Assembly: GCF_900659615.1 (NCBI RefSeq)
Contig: NZ_CAACUY010000073.1
Coordinates: 1-37,552, forward strand
Source: Actinomadura fibrosa
Lineage (GTDB): Bacteria; Actinomycetota; Actinomycetes; Streptosporangiales; Streptosporangiaceae
Length of the DNA stretch: 37,552 nucleotides
Direction of reading: 5' to 3'
Notes under the pieces: generated by a model
Database searches by the model: none
Told to the model about the DNA's origin: nothing
The model's input: the letters and a program-made list of their open reading frames with translations, nothing else
Made by a program: the position numbers and the translations under genes
In this document: positions 33,047-37,552 of the stretch, one piece after another
Position numbering within the stretch: position 1 is the first letter of the stretch
Layout of the letters: the number at the start of each line of letters is the position of its first letter

Positions 33047-34333
33047 ATGCTGACCGTCGGCACCAGGATCAAGAACCTCGTGTTCCTCATCATCGGCGCG
33101 CTCGCGATGGGCTACGTCGGGCTGAACTACGCCGACCTCGGCGACCGGATCGGCTTCCGCGACTACTACGTCGTCCAGGTGAGCCTCGCCGAGGCCGGCG
33201 GCCTGGCGACGAACGCCGACGTCACCTACCGCGGCACGTCCGTGGGCCGCGTCGGCGCCCTGCACCTGACCGACACCGGCGTCCTCGCGGACCTGCGGAT
33301 CAAGAAGGCCGCGCCGAGGGTCCCGCGGAACACCCTCGCCGTCGTCGCGAACCGGTCGGCGATCGGCGAGCAGTACCTCGACCTGCGGCCTATCACGAAC
33401 GGCGGCCCCTACCTCGCGGCGGGCTCGGTCATCCCGCGCACCGCCACCACGACCCCGGCCCCGGTGACGGATCTGCTCACCAGCCTCAACGGCCTCGCGG
33501 AATCCGTCCCGACGGACTCGCTGCGGACGGTCGTCACCGAACTCGGGCAGGCGTTCGCCGGGCAGGGCCCCAACCTCCAGACGCTCCTGGACGAGGGCGG
33601 TGCCTTCACCCGCGCCGCCGACGAGAACGCCGAGCCGACGACGGCGCTCATCAGCGACGGCGAGACCGTCCTGCGCACGCAGAACGAGGAGGCCGGCGCG
33701 CTGCGCTCCTTCGGCCGCAACGCGCGGCTCCTCTCCGGCCAGCTCCGCGCCTCCGACCCCGCGTTCCGCAGGCTGGTCTCGACGGCGCCCGGCGCGGCCG
33801 AGGAGCTCCAAGCGCTGGTGCGCGACCTCGACCCGTCCCTCAGCGTGCTCGTCGCGAACCTGACGACGACGTCCGACCTGCTGGCGCCCCGCTCGGCCGG
33901 GCTGGAGCAGCTCCTCGCGAAGCTGCCGGCCGCGGTCGCCGCGGGCATGTCCGTCGTGCGGGACGACCGCCTCACCTACGGGATGGTCACGACGTTCTTC
34001 AACCCGCTGCCCTGCACCGCGGGCTACGGCGGGACGCGCTACCGCGACGGCCTGGACACCTCGCCCGGGCCTGCGCTCAACACGTCCGCCCACTGCGCGA
34101 GTCCCGCGTCCAGCGGGATCAACGTCCGCGGCTCGGCGAACGCGCCGCGCGGCCCGGTCCCGACCCCGGCGCGCCCGGGGTCGGTCCTGGGCAGCGGCAC
34201 GGACGGCGGCACGGGTTCCGCGCGGAGCGTGGCCGGTGACGCCGCGCTGCCCGGTGCGCTCGCGCTCCCCGCGCTCCCGGCGGAGGGGCCCAGCGGCATG
34301 GCCGCGCTGCTCGGCGTCCAGGGAGGACACTGA
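33047..34333 (+). CDS. mceF: MCE-family protein F
   Basis: A 428-residue final MCE subunit, starting 3 nt after mceE. A membrane helix (~9-27, NLVFLIIGALAMGYVGLNY) precedes the MCE domain (EAGGLATNADVTYRGTSVGR; VVANRSAIGEQYLDLRP). The helical shaft ends near residue 320. An extended Pro/Gly/Ala/Ser-rich tail of ~90 residues follows, with a cysteine pair (LPCTAGYG, AHCASPA) that may form a disulfide outside the cell. The stop overlaps the next gene by one base (TGATG). Confidence 0.92.
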   Translation: MLTVGTRIKNLVFLIIGALAMGYVGLNYADLGDRIGFRDYYVVQVSLAEAGGLATNADVTYRGTSVGRVGALHLTDTGVLADLRIKKAAPRVPRNTLAVVANRSAIGEQYLDLRPITNGGPYLAAGSVIPRTATTTPAPVTDLLTSLNGLAESVPTDSLRTVVTELGQAFAGQGPNLQTLLDEGGAFTRAADENAEPTTALISDGETVLRTQNEEAGALRSFGRNARLLSGQLRASDPAFRRLVSTAPGAAEELQALVRDLDPSLSVLVANLTTTSDLLAPRSAGLEQLLAKLPAAVAAGMSVVRDDRLTYGMVTTFFNPLPCTAGYGGTRYRDGLDTSPGPALNTSAHCASPASSGINVRGSANAPRGPVPTPARPGSVLGSGTDGGTGSARSVAGDAALPGALALPALPAEGPSGMAALLGVQGGH

Positions 34334-34923
34334 TGGCCAGGACGTCCACGCCGCTCAAGGGAGCGCCGCCGGAGCGACCGGCTCCGGAGGGTCCGAAGCG
34401 GCGCAGGCCCCTGTTCGCGCGGTGGGGGCTGATCGGATGGGCCGCGGTGCTCGCCGCCGCCTGCTTCCTCGCCTGGTCGTCCTGGACAGTGTGGCGGGAC
34501 GGCGGCGGCGACGGCGGGCCGAGCGGACCGGAGCGCGACCGCGACCTCGTGCTGCGCGCCGCCCGGCAGCAGATCGCCGTCCTCAACACCATGGACTGCG
34601 ACCACGTGGACGACGGGCTGCGGGCGTGGCTGGACGTGTCCACCGGGCCGCTGCACGACCAGTTGCGGCGCGACGAGCCGCAGAACCGGACGAAGATCGC
34701 GCAGTCCCGCACCGGCGCGACCGCGACCGTCACCGGCGCCGCCGTCACCTCGCTGGACGCCCGCGCGGGCCAGGCGAAGGTCATCGCGTCCGTGCACGTC
34801 ACGCTGACCCTGCGCGGCGGCGCCCCCACCCTGCAACGCAAGCGGTTCGAGGCGGGCCTCGCGCGCACCCCGGCGGGCTGGAGGCTCCAGTCGCTCACCG
34901 CGATCCCGGCGGGTGCCCGATGA
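34333..34923 (+). CDS. Mce-associated membrane protein, type I copy 1
   Basis: A 196-residue single-pass protein: a basic/Pro-rich cytoplasmic start, one helix (~32-50, LIGWAAVLAAACFLAWSSW), then an extracellular SnoaL/NTF2-like domain (~65-196). The motif QQIAVLNTMDCDHVDDGL aligns with the third member of this group (QAIQNLNTLDYRALGPGL). Such Mas proteins stabilise Mce complexes. It overlaps mceF by one base and the next gene by 4. Confidence 0.82.
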   Translation: MARTSTPLKGAPPERPAPEGPKRRRPLFARWGLIGWAAVLAAACFLAWSSWTVWRDGGGDGGPSGPERDRDLVLRAARQQIAVLNTMDCDHVDDGLRAWLDVSTGPLHDQLRRDEPQNRTKIAQSRTGATATVTGAAVTSLDARAGQAKVIASVHVTLTLRGGAPTLQRKRFEAGLARTPAGWRLQSLTAIPAGAR

Positions 34924-35447
34924 GGCGGCTCCTGGGGCTCTACCGCCCGTTCGCGGTCGCCCTCGGTCTCGTCCTGATCGCGCTGGTCCTGCGTCCCGCC
35001 GCCGGCCGGCTGTGCGGAAGCGACGGATGCGGCGGCGCCGGAGGAGACGACACCGACCGGGCCGTCCTGGACGGCGTGGCCACCACCGACGTGATCGGCG
35101 ACGTGTCGACCGCGCTCGGCCGCGTGTTCACCTACACGCCCGCCGACGTCGGCGCCACCGAGCGCGCCGCGTCCGAGGTCCTCGCCGGGCCCGCCGCGCG
35201 GCAGTACCGGCAGCTCTTCGACCAGGTGAAGCGGCAGGCCCCGGCGCAGCGCGTCACGCTGACGACCCGCGTCGTCCGGGCCGGTGTCGTGTCCCTGACC
35301 GGCGACACCGCCCGGCTGCTGGTCTTCCTCGACCAGACCGCCACGCGCGCGGGCGCACCGAACGGCACGCCCGCCGCCGCGCAGCTCGCCGTCACGGCGC
35401 GGCGCCGCGACGGCCACTGGACCATCACCGACCTGAGGTCCGGCTGA
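34920..35447 (+). CDS. Mce-associated membrane protein, type II copy 1
   Basis: The 175-residue protein has a membrane helix right at the N-terminus (FAVALGLVLIALVLRP) and a small SnoaL-like extracellular domain. Landmarks are DVIGDVSTALGRVFTY, PAARQYRQLFDQVKRQAPAQ, RLLVFLDQT and RRRDGHWTITDL, all of which recur in the fourth member of this group. Two cysteines after the helix (LCGSDGC) are its own. ATG 34920 overlaps the previous stop. Confidence 0.82.
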   Translation: MRRLLGLYRPFAVALGLVLIALVLRPAAGRLCGSDGCGGAGGDDTDRAVLDGVATTDVIGDVSTALGRVFTYTPADVGATERAASEVLAGPAARQYRQLFDQVKRQAPAQRVTLTTRVVRAGVVSLTGDTARLLVFLDQTATRAGAPNGTPAAAQLAVTARRRDGHWTITDLRSG

Positions 35448-35484
35448 ACCCGAGACCCGGTCGGTACGGAGAGGAGGAGGGGCC

Positions 35485-36042
35485 ATGACCGCATCGAGCG
35501 ACGGCATGCCCGGCCCGGCATCCACCGGCGTCCCCGGCGGGGACACGCTGGTGCGCACCGCCGCCGCGCTCGCCGTCCTGGCCGCGCTGTTCGCCGCCTG
35601 GGCCGGACGGTCCTGGTACGCGGCGGCGCACGACGCCTCGCACGCCTACTCCCGGACGCGCGAGGACGTCCTGCAGAGCGGCGAGCAGGCGATCCAGAAC
35701 CTCAACACCCTCGACTACCGCGCCCTCGGGCCGGGCCTGAAGTCCTGGCAGGACTCCACGACCAGCGACCTGTACCAGCAGATCACGCAGGGGCGCGCCG
35801 GGTTCGAGGAGCAGGTCCGCAAGGCGCGGACGATCACGAGCGCGCGGATCCTGGAGGGGGCGGTCGCCGAACTGGACGAGCGGTCCGGCCGGGCCCGGGT
35901 GCTCGTGGCCGTGCGGATCACCGTCACCCCGCCGGACGGGAAGCCGGTCACCAAGCAGAACCGCCTCGTCGGCGAGCTGACCAGGACGGGCGCGGGCTGG
36001 AAGCTCAGCGCCCTCGGCCAGGCCCCGACGGGCTCCCTGTAG
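35485..36042 (+). CDS. Mce-associated membrane protein, type I copy 2
   Basis: The 185-residue paralogue of the protein at 34333 has one helix (~25-43) and an extracellular domain with QNLNTLDYRALGPGLKSW, a mid-strand pattern RARVLVAVRITV, and LTRTGAGWKLSALG at the end. It lacks the cysteine (MDCDHV) present in copy 1. ATG 35485 follows GGAGGAGGGG, 37 nt after the preceding stop, so it has its own strong ribosome site. Confidence 0.82.
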   Translation: MTASSDGMPGPASTGVPGGDTLVRTAAALAVLAALFAAWAGRSWYAAAHDASHAYSRTREDVLQSGEQAIQNLNTLDYRALGPGLKSWQDSTTSDLYQQITQGRAGFEEQVRKARTITSARILEGAVAELDERSGRARVLVAVRITVTPPDGKPVTKQNRLVGELTRTGAGWKLSALGQAPTGSL

Positions 36043-36093
36043 CGGCGGTCGCACGGGCCGCGCGAGCGGCATGAGGAGAAGGGACGGCCCGGG

Positions 36094-36690
36094 ATGGCCG
36101 CGCAGAGCACACGGACAACCAAGGCAACGCGGAGCACGGCAGCGGTGAACGGCGTGGGGGCCGGGCAGTGGTCCGCTCGGTGGGGCCGGTCGCCGGGCGT
36201 CCTCGGAGTCGTGGCCGTGCTGCTCGCCGTGTTCGGCGTGTGGGCCGTGCAGAAGGCGCACGCCGTCCAGGACGACCCGGCCGTCCGGAACACGGCCCTC
36301 ACCGACGGCGCCGCGACGAGCGAGGTCAAAGGCGCCGTCGCCGACATCATCGGGAAGGTCTTCTCCTACGACTACACCGACGGCGCGCGGACCGACGCCG
36401 CGGCGCGCGCCTCCCTCACCGGCCCGGCGGTGCGCCAGTACGAGACGGTCTTCGGCCCGGTCCGCGGCGAGGCGCCGCGGCAGCGGACCGTCCTCAGCAC
36501 CCGGGTGACCGACAGCGCCGTCACGCTGCTGCGCGGCGACCGGGCCCGGCTGCTCGTCTTCGCCGACCAGCGCACCACCCGCACCACCGACGGCAGGAGC
36601 ACCTCCGCCGCCGCGATGCTGGCCGTCGACGCGGTCCGCCGGGACGGCCGCTGGACGATTTCCGGGATCGACCCGTTCACCGGCCGCTGA
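36094..36690 (+). CDS. Mce-associated membrane protein, type II copy 2
   Basis: The 198-residue paralogue of the protein at 34920 has an additional ~35-residue Thr/Gly-rich cytoplasmic start, a helix (~44-62, VLGVVAVLLAVFGVWAVQK), then the shared domain (SEVKGAVADIIGKVFSYDY, PAVRQYETVFGPVRGEAPRQ, RARLLVFADQRTT, RRDGRWTISGID). ATG 36094 follows GAGGAGAAGGGA. It is the last gene of the Mce locus. Confidence 0.82.
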   Translation: MAAQSTRTTKATRSTAAVNGVGAGQWSARWGRSPGVLGVVAVLLAVFGVWAVQKAHAVQDDPAVRNTALTDGAATSEVKGAVADIIGKVFSYDYTDGARTDAAARASLTGPAVRQYETVFGPVRGEAPRQRTVLSTRVTDSAVTLLRGDRARLLVFADQRTTRTTDGRSTSAAAMLAVDAVRRDGRWTISGIDPFTGR

Positions 36691-36717
36691 TCGGGCGGCT
36701 CCGGAACGCGCCGCACC

Positions 36718-36731
36718 GCCGTTTCCACGGC
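36718..36731 (+). terminator. Small hairpin after the Mce locus
   Basis: GCCGT-TTCC-ACGGC, 28 nt after the last stop, followed by an AT-rich patch. A weak but well-placed candidate for the end of the Mce transcript. Confidence 0.3.
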
Positions 36732-36887
36732 AATGCATTAACCGCTGACTCGCCTTACTGGGCTTTTGTCAACCGACTCCATGACGCGCCGCAGAACGAG
36801 TTATTCCAGCGACAATCGGATTCGCCCGGGATCGGCAATCCTGGGGAACGCCCCGCACGGAGGCGGGCGGTGGAGGGGGATCGGCGA

Positions 36888-37552
36888 GTGGTGCGAACAG
36901 GGTTGGACGAGCGCGCGTTCGACGCGGTTCCGGAGTGGGTGGCGCGGCGGCTGCGCCCCCAGCTGGACAGGGCCGCGGACGAGGTGCTGACCGAACTGCG
37001 GCGCGGCGGGCCGCCGATCGGCGCGGAGGAGGCGGGCCGCGCCCGGGCCGGCGTGATCGCCGGCATCCGGCACTTCTGCGACCTCGTCGAGGACCCGACC
37101 GCCGGCTGGGAGCGGGTGTCGGCGTTCTACCTGCGCGTCGGACGGCACCTCGCGCGGGACGGCCGCGACCCCGTCGAGACGCAGCAGGCGCTCCGCCGCT
37201 CGGCGCTCGCGGCGTGCCGGACCCTCGGCGCGGAGTCCGGCGGGCTCGGCCTCGACCGCGGCGTGCTCCGCCTCGTCGTGGACGCCCAGTTCGCCTACAT
37301 GGACGCGGTGTCGGCCGTCATCGCCGCCGGATACGCCGCCGAGGTCGCGAACCGCGCGGACGGGCGCGCCGACCTCGCCGCACGGCGCTGCCGGACCCGG
37401 CTCCTGCACCTGCTCCTCGCCGACCCGCCCGCGGACGCCGACCGGCTCGCTGCGCTGGCCCTGTCCGCGGCCGGGTCGGTCCTACTGACCCAGGTGGACG
37501 GCACCGGCGGCCTCCCGCTCGTCCTGGCGGGCATCACCGTCCTGGCGCTGGG
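36888..37552 (+). CDS. PucR-type regulator, N-terminal part; runs off the right edge
   Basis: At least 221 residues with no stop before the window ends. The helical N-terminal domain (AFDAVPEWVARRLRPQLDRA; FYLRVGRHLARDGRDPVETQ; VVDAQFAYMDAVSAVIAAGY) resembles the sensor part of the PucR-like protein at 13290-14507, and the start of the middle domain (LLHLLLADPP) is also similar in kind. Hence a helix-turn-helix is expected beyond the edge. GTG 36888 is 7 nt after GGAGGGGGA; GTG 36891 is adjacent. Lying directly after the Mce locus, it may regulate it. Confidence 0.7.
   Translation, partial: MVRTGLDERAFDAVPEWVARRLRPQLDRAADEVLTELRRGGPPIGAEEAGRARAGVIAGIRHFCDLVEDPTAGWERVSAFYLRVGRHLARDGRDPVETQQALRRSALAACRTLGAESGGLGLDRGVLRLVVDAQFAYMDAVSAVIAAGYAAEVANRADGRADLAARRCRTRLLHLLLADPPADADRLAALALSAAGSVLLTQVDGTGGLPLVLAGITVLAL

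Noticed and set aside
1445..36741. TTAATGCAT at 1445-1453 (+) and 36733-36741 (-), a possible common operator
   Set aside because: Only nine bases match, flanks differ, and the genes are unrelated.

Overview
The window is very GC-rich (third codon positions almost always G or C), uses GTG and TTG starts freely, and carries a six-gene Mce locus. It therefore comes from a high-GC filamentous actinomycete. The mix of Mce locus, DUF6801-type secreted proteins, PucR regulators and an RsbW-like ATPase fits the Streptosporangiales, perhaps Thermomonosporaceae/Actinomadura. That placement is inference; no rRNA or tRNA gene is present to test it.

Region 1 (1-8460) holds metabolism and regulation. Homogentisate dioxygenase (hmgA) overlaps by 4 bases an unidentified gene that leaves the window and appears frameshifted. 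A MarR regulator lies upstream, and the hmgA and marR promoters share a candidate operator. A PoxB-like pyruvate dehydrogenase diverges from marR. Next come a TetR/DHA2-efflux divergent pair with an AT-rich palindromic intergenic site, an AMP-forming acyl-CoA ligase, and a convergent RsbW-like ATPase.

Region 2 (8461-16375) holds mostly single genes: an acyl-CoA dehydrogenase, a DMT-like membrane protein, an SCO6745-family protein, a DUF4232 protein, a PucR activator and a secreted serine hydrolase. Long intergenic stretches contain inverted repeats. One of these, GCTCACCGRASTGAGC, occurs about 120-126 nt upstream of both the acyl-CoA dehydrogenase gene and the protein mannosyltransferase gene.

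Region 3 (16376-25189) is the most unusual part. It encodes a Pmt-type protein O-mannosyltransferase, three secreted proteins sharing one two-domain plan (DUF6801-like N-domain plus a common C-domain) with different linkers, a JmjC/cupin-8 hydroxylase, and a secreted lipase. The linkers are Gly/Thr-rich in the first protein, 39 Thr-Pro units in the second, and almost absent in the third. The Thr-Pro linker is an obvious potential O-mannosylation target.

Region 4 (25251-36690) is a complete Mce locus: a lipoprotein, two YrbE/MlaE permeases, six MCE proteins (A-F, E being the lipoprotein), and four Mce-associated membrane proteins that form a duplicated two-gene module. The cognate ATPase (MceG/Mkl) is not here, as is usual. 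A PucR-like regulator begins at the right edge. A working model is that the lipase frees lipids outside the cell, the Mce complex imports them, and the DUF6801 proteins form a modified surface layer next to the transporter. The linkage is seen in gene order; the joint function is inference.
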